From Pseudomonadota bacterium (GTDB lineage: Bacteria; Desulfobacterota; Binatia; Binatales; Binataceae): 64,000 bases of DNA. The first letter of the stretch is position 1. Each line of letters begins with the position of its first letter. The translations under genes and the position numbers were made by a program. The notes beneath the pieces were generated by a model. It was given only the letters and a program-made list of their open reading frames with translations, was not told the DNA's origin and made no database searches. This document shows, piece after piece, positions 18,023-27,290 of the stretch. The stretch is from assembly GCA_021323675.1 (NCBI GenBank), contig JAJPKP010000042.1, positions 1 to 64,000 of the forward strand, in the 5' to 3' direction.

Positions 18023-18048
18023 TTATTGACTTACGAGTCAGTCAATAA
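18023..18048. promoter_or_regulatory. palindromic operator between the efflux operon and its TetR gene
   Basis: The 41-base divergent spacer holds two nested palindromes: TTATTGAC (18023-18030) with its exact complement GTCAATAA (18041-18048), and inside them TGACT-TACG-AGTCA (18027-18040). Such dyads are normal TetR operators. The position would let one bound repressor block both promoters. Confidence 0.8.
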
Positions 18049-18049
18049 T

Positions 18050-18724
18050 ATGGTGAACCGTATGTCAAGTGAAGTGGCGGGTGCGCGTGTCAGTCCGGCG
18101 CGCCGCTCGGCCCGCCGGCGCCGCAAAGAGCAGCGCCCCGGCGAAATCATCGAGGCGGCGGTCCTGGAATTCGCGCGCCGCGGCTTCGCGGCCACCCGCC
18201 TTGAAGACGTCGCGGAACGCGCGGGCGTTACCAAGGGCACCATTTACGTCTATTTCAAGGACAAGGAGGAGTTGTTCAAAGCGGCCGCGCGCAGTTCGCT
18301 GGAGCCGGCGCTGAGCGAAATCGAGTCGCTGGGTGCGAACTTCGATGGTTCGGCGGAAAAGCTGATCCGCGTGCATCTGCGCACCGTGTATTCAAAGCTG
18401 GTAAAGAACCGCCGCGCGGTCCAGCTCCTGCGCCTGATCATCGCGGAAGGACCGCAATTTCCCGAACTGGTCGATTTCTACTACCGGGAGATCATCACCC
18501 ACGGGCTCGCGCTCTTGAAACGAACCGTGGAATTGGGAATCGCCCGGCGCGAGTTCCGCAAGACTGCCGCGATCGATTTTCCGCAGGTGGTGTTCGCACC
18601 CGTGGTCGTGGCGATCATCTGGAACTTGCTCTTCTCCAGGCAGCATCCGATCGACTTCGATGCTTACGCTGAAGCGCACCTGGACGTGCTTATCAACGGC
18701 CTGAAAGCATCCCGAAACAAGTGA
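18050..18724 (+). CDS. TetR/AcrR family transcriptional repressor of the efflux operon
   Basis: The ATG at 18050 gives 224 residues; a second ATG at 18062 is equally possible. After a basic N-terminus comes the TetR helix-turn-helix (IIEAAVLEFARRGF ... DVAERAGVTKGTIYVYF, residues about 32-65). The C-terminal ligand domain resembles that of regulators next to ABC/MFP pumps. Being divergent from the HlyD gene with a palindrome in the gap, it most likely represses both itself and the pump until an inducer binds. Confidence 0.93.
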   Translation: MVNRMSSEVAGARVSPARRSARRRRKEQRPGEIIEAAVLEFARRGFAATRLEDVAERAGVTKGTIYVYFKDKEELFKAAARSSLEPALSEIESLGANFDGSAEKLIRVHLRTVYSKLVKNRRAVQLLRLIIAEGPQFPELVDFYYREIITHGLALLKRTVELGIARREFRKTAAIDFPQVVFAPVVVAIIWNLLFSRQHPIDFDAYAEAHLDVLINGLKASRNK

Positions 18725-18837
18725 CCGTCTCCCGTCCGGCCTCGTCGGTCGGGCATTGAAAAGCGGAGCTTCGCCATCCTGCCGAACCATTGACCCACTC
18801 CCGCTCTGCCTGTACGTGGAAGAGCAAGGAGGCTCCT

Positions 18838-19704
18838 ATGGAATGCCCCTACGACCGCACGGCTGAGGACCTTGGCAATATCGTGGCCCTCGAGCACGTC
18901 AACGTCACCGTTCCCGATCAGCAGATCGCCACGCTCTTCTATGTCTCAGCACTGGGCCTGACGCGCGATCCGTATCTGATGACGACCGTGACGAACATGT
19001 GGATCAACGCCGGGCGCACACAGTTCCATCTGCCGGGCGGCAATCCCCAGGTCTTGCGGGGAATCGTCGGTCTGGTTGTTCCGGACCTGGATGCGCTGGA
19101 GAAGCGGCTTACCCGCGCCGGCAAGCGGCTGAGCGGCACGCGGTTTGACTTCCAGCGGGGCGATCGATGGATCGATACGGTTTGCCCGTGGGGCAATCGC
19201 ATTCGCGCGCATCAGCCTGACCGGCGCTTCGGTCCGATCAACCTTGGAATCGCGTACGTGGAGTTCGACGTTCCGCCGAAGAGCGCGGAGACAATCGCCC
19301 GCTTCTACCGCGAAGTAATCGGAGCGCAGGCGACAGTGGAAACTGGCGGCGTCGCGCGTGTTTCCGTCGGCGTCGGCCAGGAATTTCTTTTTCGCGAGAC
19401 GGAGCGCACGGTTCCGCCCTACGACGGCCATCACGTGCAGGTTTATGTCGCGGATTTTTCCGGGCCTTATCGGCGGCTAAAAGAGCGATCGCTCATCACC
19501 GAGGAAAGCGACCAGCATCAGTACCGGTTCAAGGACATCGTGGATCCCGCAAGCGGCAAAGCGGTCTTCACCATCGAGCACGAGGTGCGCAGCATGCGCC
19601 ATCCTCTTTATATGCGGCCGCTGGTCAATCGCGATCCCGCGCAGAGCAACATCAATTACGCGCCGGGGCATGACGGATGGAACTGGGCAACCCAATCGGG
19701 ATGA
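18838..19704 (+). CDS. VOC superfamily (glyoxalase/dioxygenase-like) protein
   Basis: The ATG at 18838, preceded by AAGGAGG at 18826-18832, gives 288 residues. Two tandem VOC-type modules are visible: residues about 18-115 (VALEHVNVTVPDQQIATLFY) and about 135-240 (NLGIAYVEFDVP ... VQVYVADFSGPY). The superfamily includes glyoxalase I, extradiol dioxygenases and resistance proteins. Candidate metal ligands (His in EHVNVTV, a Glu late in each module) are present, but the reaction cannot be predicted. Its end overlaps the start of an alpha/beta hydrolase gene by 35 bases. Confidence 0.8.
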   Translation: MECPYDRTAEDLGNIVALEHVNVTVPDQQIATLFYVSALGLTRDPYLMTTVTNMWINAGRTQFHLPGGNPQVLRGIVGLVVPDLDALEKRLTRAGKRLSGTRFDFQRGDRWIDTVCPWGNRIRAHQPDRRFGPINLGIAYVEFDVPPKSAETIARFYREVIGAQATVETGGVARVSVGVGQEFLFRETERTVPPYDGHHVQVYVADFSGPYRRLKERSLITEESDQHQYRFKDIVDPASGKAVFTIEHEVRSMRHPLYMRPLVNRDPAQSNINYAPGHDGWNWATQSG

Positions 19705-20599
19705 CTTCGAGTTGCGCCGCTTCGCTCTTCCGCTATCGATCCTGACGCTCGTCCTGACGCTTGCCGGCCTGGGATACGCGGCGTTTCCCTGGATGGTGTT
19801 GCCGCCGACCCCGGCGCTTCCCAAGGCCGACCGCTCCGGTTTGGCGCCGGTTAACGGTATTCGTCTCTGGTATGCCGAATTCGGGCACGGACGGACCGTG
19901 GTCCTGCTCCACGGCGGTCTCGCCAACTCGAACTACTGGGGCCTGCAGGTTCGCGCGCTTGAGCCAAAGTACCATGTGATCGTTCTCGACAGCCGCGGGC
20001 ATGGGCGCAGTTCTCGCACCGCCACGCCGATCGGCTACGACCTGATGGCGTCCGACGTTATCGGACTGATGGACTATCTGCACGTCGGCAAGGCGGCAAT
20101 CGCCGGATGGAGCGATGGAGCGATCGTGGGACTCGACCTCGCGATCAATCATCCCGACCGGGTCGAGCGGGTGTTTGCTTTCGCGGCGAACTCGAACCCG
20201 TCGGGGGTGAAAGATGTCAATAAGAGTCCCGTGTTTAGCGCGTTTATCGCTCGCGCGGCCAAAGAGTATGCGCAACTTTCGCCCACCCCTGGCCAATACA
20301 ACGAATTTCTCGCCGACATCGAGCACATGTGGGCAACGCAGCCCCACTTCACCGAAGCCCAACTGAGGAACATCACCGTCCCGGTCTGGATCGTGGACGG
20401 CGATCACGACGAAGCGATCAAGCGCGAAAACACCGACCATATGGCGTCAACCATCCCCGGCGCGGGCGAGCTGATCCTGCCCGAGACGAGCCATTTCGCC
20501 TTCCTGCAGGACCCCACGATGTTTGACGAGGCGCTGTTGCACTTTCTGACGATGGGCAACGACGGATCGCTCGGCGCCGGAGCGGAATCGAGCAACTGA
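19670..20599 (+). CDS. membrane-anchored alpha/beta hydrolase
   Basis: The 309-residue protein starts with a hydrophobic anchor (residues about 19-41, LSILTLVLTLAGLGYAAF). The alpha/beta-hydrolase fold follows: oxyanion region VVLLHGGLANS, nucleophile elbow GWSDGA with Ser, Asp in VDGDHDEAI and His in LPETSHFAFL. It is likely an esterase or lipase-type enzyme at the membrane or in the periplasm. The overlap with the VOC gene suggests co-expression. Confidence 0.88.
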   Translation: MTDGTGQPNRDDFELRRFALPLSILTLVLTLAGLGYAAFPWMVLPPTPALPKADRSGLAPVNGIRLWYAEFGHGRTVVLLHGGLANSNYWGLQVRALEPKYHVIVLDSRGHGRSSRTATPIGYDLMASDVIGLMDYLHVGKAAIAGWSDGAIVGLDLAINHPDRVERVFAFAANSNPSGVKDVNKSPVFSAFIARAAKEYAQLSPTPGQYNEFLADIEHMWATQPHFTEAQLRNITVPVWIVDGDHDEAIKRENTDHMASTIPGAGELILPETSHFAFLQDPTMFDEALLHFLTMGNDGSLGAGAESSN

Positions 20600-20639
20600 T
20601 AGTCACGCGAGCGTGTGGCGCGCGGATGAAATTGGCGGG

Positions 20640-23372
20640 TCAGCGACTCTGCTGAGGTTCACCGAGCTCGCGCCCGAGCGCCTGCATCTCCTTGCCGAAC
20701 GAGGTCCAATCGCCCGAGCGGAGCGCATCCAGCGCGCGATTGTAGTGGTCAGCGGCGGCTTTGAGGTTGCCGGCCGGCGGTGCGGCCGGCGCGGGAGCAA
20801 CTTCGGTTTTGACAACAGTGGGCGCCGGCGCGGCGGGACCTCCGGCAAACAGCGCTTGCAAGGTTGAATCCAGCGTTTCGCCCATCACGACGCGATCGCT
20901 GTAAGCGGCGATTACGCGTTGCAGTTCCGGAAGCTGGCCGTTTTCGGCGCGAATGTAGAGCGGTTCGATATAGAGGAGCGAGTCCTGGATCGGGATGACG
21001 AGCAGGTTTCCGAACAGGACCTTCGATCCCATCTGATTCCACAGTGACAACTGGCGCGAGATGTCGGGACTCTGATTGATGCGCGCCTGGATTTGATACG
21101 GGCCGTAGAACAGACGGTCCTTGGAGAAGGCGTACTCGAACAGATGCCCGTAGTCTTCGCCGTCGCATCGCGCGGCGAGCCACGAGATCATGTTGTCGCG
21201 TCCCTGCGGCACCATCGGCAGCATCAGGATATATTCCGCGCGCGTCTCTCCCGGCAGCCGCATGATTACGTAATACGGCTGCATCGCGATCGTCTGGTCG
21301 CCGAAGTTTTCGCGCGGAAATCCCCACAGATCCTCGCGATTGTAGAACACCTGCGGGTCGGTCATGTGGTAGGTCCGATAGATATCCGCCTGAATGAGGA
21401 AAAGGTCCTCGGGGTAGCGGATGTGCTGGTGCAGGCCGGCCGGCATCGCCGACATCGGCTTGAACAATTCCGGGAAGATCCGCTGCCACACGCGGATTAC
21501 GGGATCGTCGGGATCGGCCACGTAAAAATCGGTCTGTCCCGAGTACGCATCCACCACCACTTTGACGGAGTTGCGGATGTAATTGATCTGGTCGGCGTTG
21601 CGCTGCGAGTAAGGATAGTGGTCGCTGATCGTGTAGCCATCGACGATCCACGCCAGCCGCCCATCGTGAATCACCGGGTAGGGATCGCGATCCAGGTTAA
21701 GAAAAGGAGCGATGTAGGAAATGCGGTCGCGGATATTGCGCCGAAACATGATCCGGCTTTTCGGCACGATGTTTTCGGTCACCAGCAGGTTGATGTCCTT
21801 GTAGAAGATGCTGAACAGGAGCCGGCGGATGAAGCCGGAGACCGGCACGCCACCCTCGCCCTTGTAAAAGCTGAACACGTTGTCGGCGCCGCGCGGATAA
21901 TCGAACTCGGGCGTCGCCGAATCGACAATCACGTAGTTGTCGGGCTCTTCGCCGAAATAGATCGCGGGCTGGCCGATCTTGAAGCCGACGCTGGAGGTGG
22001 GAGGGATATTCTTGATGTAGAAAATCGGAAGTCCCTCGGAATCCTTCTGATTCACCGGGCTCATCGTCACGCCGGTGCCGTGAGTGAACTTCAGATGCTG
22101 GTTGACCCAGGTCTGGGCGTTCTCGGGAAGCTGCTCGACATTCAACTCGCGCGCCGAGAGCAGCACCTCGGTGTAATCGCCGTCGATCGTGTAGCGATCG
22201 ATGTCCACGTCCTTGAAGTCGTAGTAGAGGCGGATTTCCTGAAGTTGGCGATAGGTCGCGATCAGCGGGCGCGGATCCCACAACCGGATGTTCTTGATCG
22301 TGGGCGCATCCTGGGCGATCGACGCCATCGTGAGCGTTCCCTGCCCGCCGAATTGCTTTACATCAACCCCGTCGAGCTTGTACGCCCGGCGCGTCATCGC
22401 GATATTCCGCTCGAGATAGGGGCGTTCGATGCGTAGTTCGTCGGGCTTGACCCATAGTCGCTCGATCGCGGGCTGAATAAAGTTGAGAATCAGCGCGGGA
22501 CCGAACGACACGACGAACGCGATAACAATCCGCCTGAGTCCCCGCTCGGTCACGTTGGCGAAGCACAGCGCCGCCGCGATAACCGCCAGGATGATGAGCA
22601 GCCAGAAGCCCGGCCGCCACAGGATCTCATCGACGTACCGAAGCCCGAATACCACTCCGTTGGTGTGCAGGAGCAGATTGAAGCGGGCCAGCCAGAACGC
22701 GAACGCGCGCTCGAGGAAAAACAGGCCCAGCAGCACTGAGCCGTGCGCCGTGACGGCCGGCGAAATCCGGGGCGGCGATTCGCGCAGATCGATCGATCCG
22801 CGCGCCCAGTAAATCGCGGCCGCGACCGCCGCCGCGAAAAAGATGATCAACAGAGCCAGGTCGCGCAGTTCCTCCAGAACCGGCAGCGCGAAGACATAGA
22901 AGCCGACATCACGCCCGAACGCGCTCTCCTTGACGCCGAACGGCAGGCGATACAGCGCCTTCAGATAGGTATCCCAGTTTGCGGCCTCGCCTTGCGCGAC
23001 AAAAATCGCGAGCAGCGCGGATCCGACGATCACGATGGTTCGCCACGGCACGCGATCGCCCATCGCGCGGATAAGCTCGGGCAGGTTTATCTCGGGCGCT
23101 TCGCCGGGTCTGCGCACGACCCGCAGGCGCTCGCGATCGCGGCTGGAAGCGACCGCAATCAATCCGCTTGCCACCATCGCGGCGAACGCTATCGTCCATA
23201 CCACCGCGAAGATGCCGGCTTCGGCGGCGATGGTGGTCGTGAAGACGCCTTCGTAACCGATTGACCGGAACCAGAGCAGATCGACGAAGAACTGATCGGT
23301 GATCGAGAGCAGCAGGCCCGCCGCCAGGATAGCGATCGCCGCAAGGGCCAGAAGAATTGTCCGGGGCCGCAT
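20640..23372 (-). CDS. UPF0182 family membrane protein (COG1615)
   Basis: The 910-residue protein matches UPF0182 in length and layout: about seven N-terminal membrane segments (residues about 1-310), then a large soluble domain. Typical UPF0182 blocks include RPYLERNIAMTRRAYKL, FTHGTGVTMSPVN, YSDRVVMGETL near the end and a final Pro/Ala-rich linker plus helical tail. The function of the family is unknown; it occurs in actinobacteria, cyanobacteria and some proteobacteria. The DUF1232-like gene that follows upstream on the same strand ends 9 bases before its start. Confidence 0.95.
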   Translation of the reverse strand: MRPRTILLALAAIAILAAGLLLSITDQFFVDLLWFRSIGYEGVFTTTIAAEAGIFAVVWTIAFAAMVASGLIAVASSRDRERLRVVRRPGEAPEINLPELIRAMGDRVPWRTIVIVGSALLAIFVAQGEAANWDTYLKALYRLPFGVKESAFGRDVGFYVFALPVLEELRDLALLIIFFAAAVAAAIYWARGSIDLRESPPRISPAVTAHGSVLLGLFFLERAFAFWLARFNLLLHTNGVVFGLRYVDEILWRPGFWLLIILAVIAAALCFANVTERGLRRIVIAFVVSFGPALILNFIQPAIERLWVKPDELRIERPYLERNIAMTRRAYKLDGVDVKQFGGQGTLTMASIAQDAPTIKNIRLWDPRPLIATYRQLQEIRLYYDFKDVDIDRYTIDGDYTEVLLSARELNVEQLPENAQTWVNQHLKFTHGTGVTMSPVNQKDSEGLPIFYIKNIPPTSSVGFKIGQPAIYFGEEPDNYVIVDSATPEFDYPRGADNVFSFYKGEGGVPVSGFIRRLLFSIFYKDINLLVTENIVPKSRIMFRRNIRDRISYIAPFLNLDRDPYPVIHDGRLAWIVDGYTISDHYPYSQRNADQINYIRNSVKVVVDAYSGQTDFYVADPDDPVIRVWQRIFPELFKPMSAMPAGLHQHIRYPEDLFLIQADIYRTYHMTDPQVFYNREDLWGFPRENFGDQTIAMQPYYVIMRLPGETRAEYILMLPMVPQGRDNMISWLAARCDGEDYGHLFEYAFSKDRLFYGPYQIQARINQSPDISRQLSLWNQMGSKVLFGNLLVIPIQDSLLYIEPLYIRAENGQLPELQRVIAAYSDRVVMGETLDSTLQALFAGGPAAPAPTVVKTEVAPAPAAPPAGNLKAAADHYNRALDALRSGDWTSFGKEMQALGRELGEPQQSR

Positions 23373-23381
23373 CGGCGTCTG

Positions 23382-23696
23382 CTATTGTCCCCGTGCGATC
23401 CTGCTGACGTGCTCGCGCACCACGTCGGGCGGACTGAGCCAGATGAAGACCTTGAGGGCGACGATCGCGATCAGAAGCCAATCGAGTTCGCCGACGATCG
23501 GAACCATGTCGAGCTCGATAGCGGGCGGCGAGAGCATCAACAGAAATGCGAGCACCGGCACCATCTTGGCCAGAATCGGCACGCGCGCATCCTTCATCAG
23601 CCGCCAGAAGACTCGGACAAATTGCGGCAGATAGGCCACCAGCCGGCTGAGCTGCAGTGGTGGCAGCAGATTCATGCGCAGGAATTGCCAGAACAT
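23382..23696 (-). CDS. small membrane protein, DUF1232-like
   Basis: I use the ATG at 23696 (MFWQFLRMNLLPP, 104 residues). The frame is open to an ATG at 23750, which would overlap the upstream region of the ThDP enzyme gene. Two hydrophobic stretches flank IELDMVPIVGELDWLLIAI, similar to the DUF1232 core in which a conserved Pro-Asp and Gly-x-x-Asp occur. The protein is cytoplasmic-membrane associated and of unknown function. It lies 9 bases upstream of the UPF0182 gene and is probably co-transcribed with it. Confidence 0.7.
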   Translation of the reverse strand: MFWQFLRMNLLPPLQLSRLVAYLPQFVRVFWRLMKDARVPILAKMVPVLAFLLMLSPPAIELDMVPIVGELDWLLIAIVALKVFIWLSPPDVVREHVSRIARGQ

Positions 23697-23818
23697 CGCC
23701 AACCGCTCCCCAAAGTCCAATCTAGCACACCGTCCACCGGATTTTGCCATGGCCCCAAAACAGGCCGGGCTGCCCGTTTCTGGTAAAATCGGCGGCGACG
23801 CGAAGGAGGATTTCGGGA

Positions 23819-25507
23819 TTGAAACGACACATGGCGCTCGGCGATTTCCTGGTAGCCTATCTGCGCAAGATCGGAGTCGACCATATCTTCGGAATTCCGG
23901 GCGATCTCGCCCTGAAGCTGTTCTTCGCTCTCGGACGCCGCCAGGGCATGAAGATTATCACCTTCTCCCACGAGCCCGGGGTCGGCTTCGCGGCGGATGG
24001 TTACGCGCGGGCAACCGGCAAGATTGGAGTTGCGTGTGTTACGTACGGCGCCGGCGGCCACAATATGGTGAATCCGGTCGCCGGATCTTTCTCCGAGCGC
24101 GTGCCGATTCTGATTTTTTCCGGCGGGCCGGGCGAAGAAGAACGCAAGCTCGGCACGCTCATTCATCACCAGGCCCGCGAAATCGAATCGCAGCATCGCA
24201 TCTTCCAGGAGGTCACCTGCGCATCGCGGGTGCTGACCGATCCGCTGCGCGCCGCGCGCGAACTGCACGAAGTGGTAAGCGCCATCTGGGCGGAGCAGCG
24301 CCCCGGATACATAGAAATTCATCGCGACATGGTCGATCAGATAATCGACGTGCCCGATGAACTGATCGAATGGGACGGCCACCTGCATTGGCACGAATCG
24401 GATGCGCGCAAGGTTGAGGAGGCGGCGCGCGAGACGGCGGCGATGTTCAACCATAGCCGCCATCCGATCACGATCACCGGCATCGAGATTCATCGCTACA
24501 AGGCATCGCACGAGCTGGTGTCGCTGGCGGAGAAGATGGGCGCGCCGGTCTGCACGACGGTGCTTGGCAAGGGCGCGTTTCCGATGGACCATCCGCTGCA
24601 CCTGGGCGTTCACGTCGGCCCGATCAGCCCGCCGCCCATCGTCCAGCGCATGGATCGGGCGGATTTTGTGCTGAACCTGGGCTGCCTCAAGACCGACATG
24701 AACTTCGGAAATCGTCCGCCCCGGGTCATTCAGGGCAAGACAGTCTGGTCGGTCGATCGCAAGGTGGACGTCAAGTATCACACCTACACGGACGTAGGCG
24801 TGCGCGATTTCGTGCGCGCGCTGCTCAAGCAAAAGCTCAGGGCGCACAAGGAAACCGTGACCTATGCGGACAATCTGCGCGATGTGCCCGCGCGCGACGG
24901 CAAGCAGGTTCGCGTCGGCCAGATTCTTCTGGCGGTCAACGAATTTCTTTCGGCGCATCGCCGCTACATGGTGGTAACTGAGTCGGGCGACATGTTGTTC
25001 GGCGGACTGGACGTGCGCGTGCCCCATCATGGCACCTATCTGGCGCAGGGGTTTTACGCTTCGATGGGGTTTGCGGTGCCCGCGGCTATTGGCGCGCAGA
25101 TTGGATCGGGAATGCGCCCGCTGATTCTCTGCGGCGATGGCGGCTTTCAAATGACGGGGCCCGAGATCTCCCACGCCCCCATACTCAAGCTGAATCCCAT
25201 CGTGCTGCTGATCAACAATGGTGGATGGGGCATCTTTCGTCCGGTGGTCGAGCGCCGCGAGCTGCTGGACATACCGCCCTGGCCGTACGCGGCTCTGGCG
25301 CGCGATTGGGGCGGGACAGGATTCGAGGTAAGAACGCTTTCAGAGCTGCGAAACGCGCTGGTCGAGGCGGACAAGGCGCAGAGCTTCGTGATTATTGATA
25401 TCAAGGTCGAGCGTGACGACCTGTCGCCGGTCACGGTGAAATACATCAAGGCGGCGGCGAAGCGCTCGCAGGCGCCGCGCAAAGCGGCCAGAGGATTCGC
25501 CAGATGA
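23819..25507 (+). CDS. thiamine-diphosphate-dependent decarboxylase/lyase
   Basis: I choose the TTG at 23819 because AAGGAGGA (23803-23810) sits 8 bases before it, whereas the next ATG (23831) is 20 bases away. The 562-residue protein has the three-domain ThDP layout: pyrimidine domain with catalytic Glu in FSHEPGVGFAADGYAR, a central domain, and the C-terminal GDGGF ... INNGGWG motif binding Mg and diphosphate. It resembles acetolactate synthase, indolepyruvate or benzoylformate decarboxylases. The substrate is unknown. Its stop overlaps the start of an acyl-CoA synthetase gene (ATGA), so the two probably act in sequence on one carbon skeleton. Confidence 0.9.
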   Translation: MKRHMALGDFLVAYLRKIGVDHIFGIPGDLALKLFFALGRRQGMKIITFSHEPGVGFAADGYARATGKIGVACVTYGAGGHNMVNPVAGSFSERVPILIFSGGPGEEERKLGTLIHHQAREIESQHRIFQEVTCASRVLTDPLRAARELHEVVSAIWAEQRPGYIEIHRDMVDQIIDVPDELIEWDGHLHWHESDARKVEEAARETAAMFNHSRHPITITGIEIHRYKASHELVSLAEKMGAPVCTTVLGKGAFPMDHPLHLGVHVGPISPPPIVQRMDRADFVLNLGCLKTDMNFGNRPPRVIQGKTVWSVDRKVDVKYHTYTDVGVRDFVRALLKQKLRAHKETVTYADNLRDVPARDGKQVRVGQILLAVNEFLSAHRRYMVVTESGDMLFGGLDVRVPHHGTYLAQGFYASMGFAVPAAIGAQIGSGMRPLILCGDGGFQMTGPEISHAPILKLNPIVLLINNGGWGIFRPVVERRELLDIPPWPYAALARDWGGTGFEVRTLSELRNALVEADKAQSFVIIDIKVERDDLSPVTVKYIKAAAKRSQAPRKAARGFAR

Positions 25508-27108
25508 CTCATCCAAGACACCAGCACTTCGAATGGAAAGTGCCGGAGCATTTCAACTTCGGCGCTACCATCGACCATTTCGCGGATGACCCCAACCGGG
25601 TGGCGCTGGTGTGGGAAGATCAGGATGGCAGACGGGCGCGCCTGACTTTTGCCGACCTGCGCGCGCAGTCGAACCGAATCGCAAATGTGCTGACGGCGCA
25701 TCGCGTCAAGCGCGGCGACCCGGTGATGCTGGTACTGCCGCGGATCTCGCTCTGGCAGGCGGCGTATATCGGAGCGCTGAAGATCGGCGCGCTGGTGATC
25801 CCGTGCACGTCGATGTTGCGCGAGAAGGACCTGGTGTATCGCGCCAACCACTCGGGAGCGCGCGCGATAATCGCAGGAGTCGAGAGCGCGTCGCTGATCG
25901 GCGACTTGCGCAGCCAATGCCCGACCGTCGCGCATTATCTTATCGCCGGCAGCGCCCGCACCGGATGGCTTGGATTGCCGGAGATGATGCAGCAGGCTTC
26001 GCCGTCATATCGCGCCGCGCAGACGCGTTCCGATGAGCCCGCGATCTGCTACTACACGTCCGGCACCACCAAGGAGCCCAAGGCCGTCCTGCACAGCCAC
26101 GCCTATACCTGGAGTCATCAGTACACGGGGCGCGATTGGCTCGATCTCAAGCCAGGAGACTTCCACTGGACCACGTCCGACACCGGATGGGCGAAAGCCG
26201 CGTACGGAGTGTTGTTTGGGCCGTGGATGAACGGCGTCACCACGTTTATGTACAACGGCCGCTTCGAGCCCAGGAAGGAACTCGAGTTGCTGGCGCGTTA
26301 CAAGATCACCAGCTTTTGCGCGCCGCCGACCGAGTACCGGATGCTCATCAAGGAGGACTTGAAGCAGCACCGTTTTCCGGAACTGCGAAGTTGCACCGGA
26401 GCCGGCGAACCGCTCAATCCGGAAGTAATCCAGGTGTGGAAGGAACAGTTGGGCCTGACGATTCGAGACGGTTACGGCCAGACCGAAACGATCATCCTCG
26501 CAGCCAACGTGCCCGGGATGGAGGTTAAGCCCGGCTCGATGGGTCTGCCGTTTGCGGGACACGACGTGCGCATCGTGGACGAAGACCTGAACGAGACCAA
26601 AGACGGCGAAGTCGGCCAGATCGCGGTGCGCGTAAAACCGCATCGCCCGCCCTCGCTGTTCCTTGAATATTGGAAAAATCCCGAAGAGACCAAAGCCGTT
26701 TTCCAGGGCGACTACTATCTGACCGGTGACCACGCGACCCGCGATAGCGACGGCTACCTGTGGTTCGTCGGGCGAGCCGACGATGTAATCATATCGGCAG
26801 GGTACCGGATCGGTCCGTTCGAAGTCGAAAGCGCCCTGCTCGAACATCCGCACGTCCTGGAATCGGCGGTGGTCGCCAGCCCCGACCCCGACCGAGGCGC
26901 GATCGTCAAGGCATTCGTGCGTCTCAAGCCCGGGGTTTCAAAAGGAGCGGCAACGGCGCGGGAACTTCAGGATCACGTCAAGCGCATCACCGCGCCATAC
27001 AAGTATCCGCGGGAGATCGAATTCCTGGACGAGCTGCCGAAGACGGTCAGCGGAAAAATCCGGCGGGTCGAGCTGCGCAAGCGCGAAGAAGAACGAAAAC
27101 GCCGTTAA
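25504..27108 (+). CDS. AMP-forming acyl-CoA synthetase (medium-chain/aromatic type)
   Basis: The 534-residue protein has all adenylation motifs: the P-loop-like YYTSGTTKEPKAVLH (residues about 180-194), DGYGQTE (about 322-328), YLTGDHATRDSDGYLWFVGR with Asp/Arg contacts, and the C-terminal PKTVSGKIRR with the catalytic Lys. Length and the WAKAAYGVLFGPW region fit the AcsM/benzoate-CoA ligase-like group. It activates a carboxylic acid to a CoA thioester. It is translationally coupled to the ThDP enzyme. A plausible route is decarboxylation of a 2-oxo acid, oxidation and CoA activation, but this is inference. Confidence 0.92.
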   Translation: MTHPRHQHFEWKVPEHFNFGATIDHFADDPNRVALVWEDQDGRRARLTFADLRAQSNRIANVLTAHRVKRGDPVMLVLPRISLWQAAYIGALKIGALVIPCTSMLREKDLVYRANHSGARAIIAGVESASLIGDLRSQCPTVAHYLIAGSARTGWLGLPEMMQQASPSYRAAQTRSDEPAICYYTSGTTKEPKAVLHSHAYTWSHQYTGRDWLDLKPGDFHWTTSDTGWAKAAYGVLFGPWMNGVTTFMYNGRFEPRKELELLARYKITSFCAPPTEYRMLIKEDLKQHRFPELRSCTGAGEPLNPEVIQVWKEQLGLTIRDGYGQTETIILAANVPGMEVKPGSMGLPFAGHDVRIVDEDLNETKDGEVGQIAVRVKPHRPPSLFLEYWKNPEETKAVFQGDYYLTGDHATRDSDGYLWFVGRADDVIISAGYRIGPFEVESALLEHPHVLESAVVASPDPDRGAIVKAFVRLKPGVSKGAATARELQDHVKRITAPYKYPREIEFLDELPKTVSGKIRRVELRKREEERKRR

Positions 27109-27290
27109 ACGGCCTGTACGGCATCTGATTTTGCCTTTCGAAGACGAGCGCCCCGGCGGCGCGCGTCATACTGTTTCCTTCGAATGTTCAAGCGTTCGTC
27201 AAGCCGCCGTATCTCTCACGTCACCGTCGCGGTCTAAGTTGTATCCACGCCTGCTCTGGAAACCGGTCCGGCGGTTGATGAGGGAATTGC

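Noticed and set aside
20749..22436. Long antisense open frames inside the UPF0182 gene (up to 447 codons on the plus strand)
   Set aside because: They are mirror frames of a GC-rich coding sequence, Arg/His-rich and without motifs; the UPF0182 protein is clearly real.
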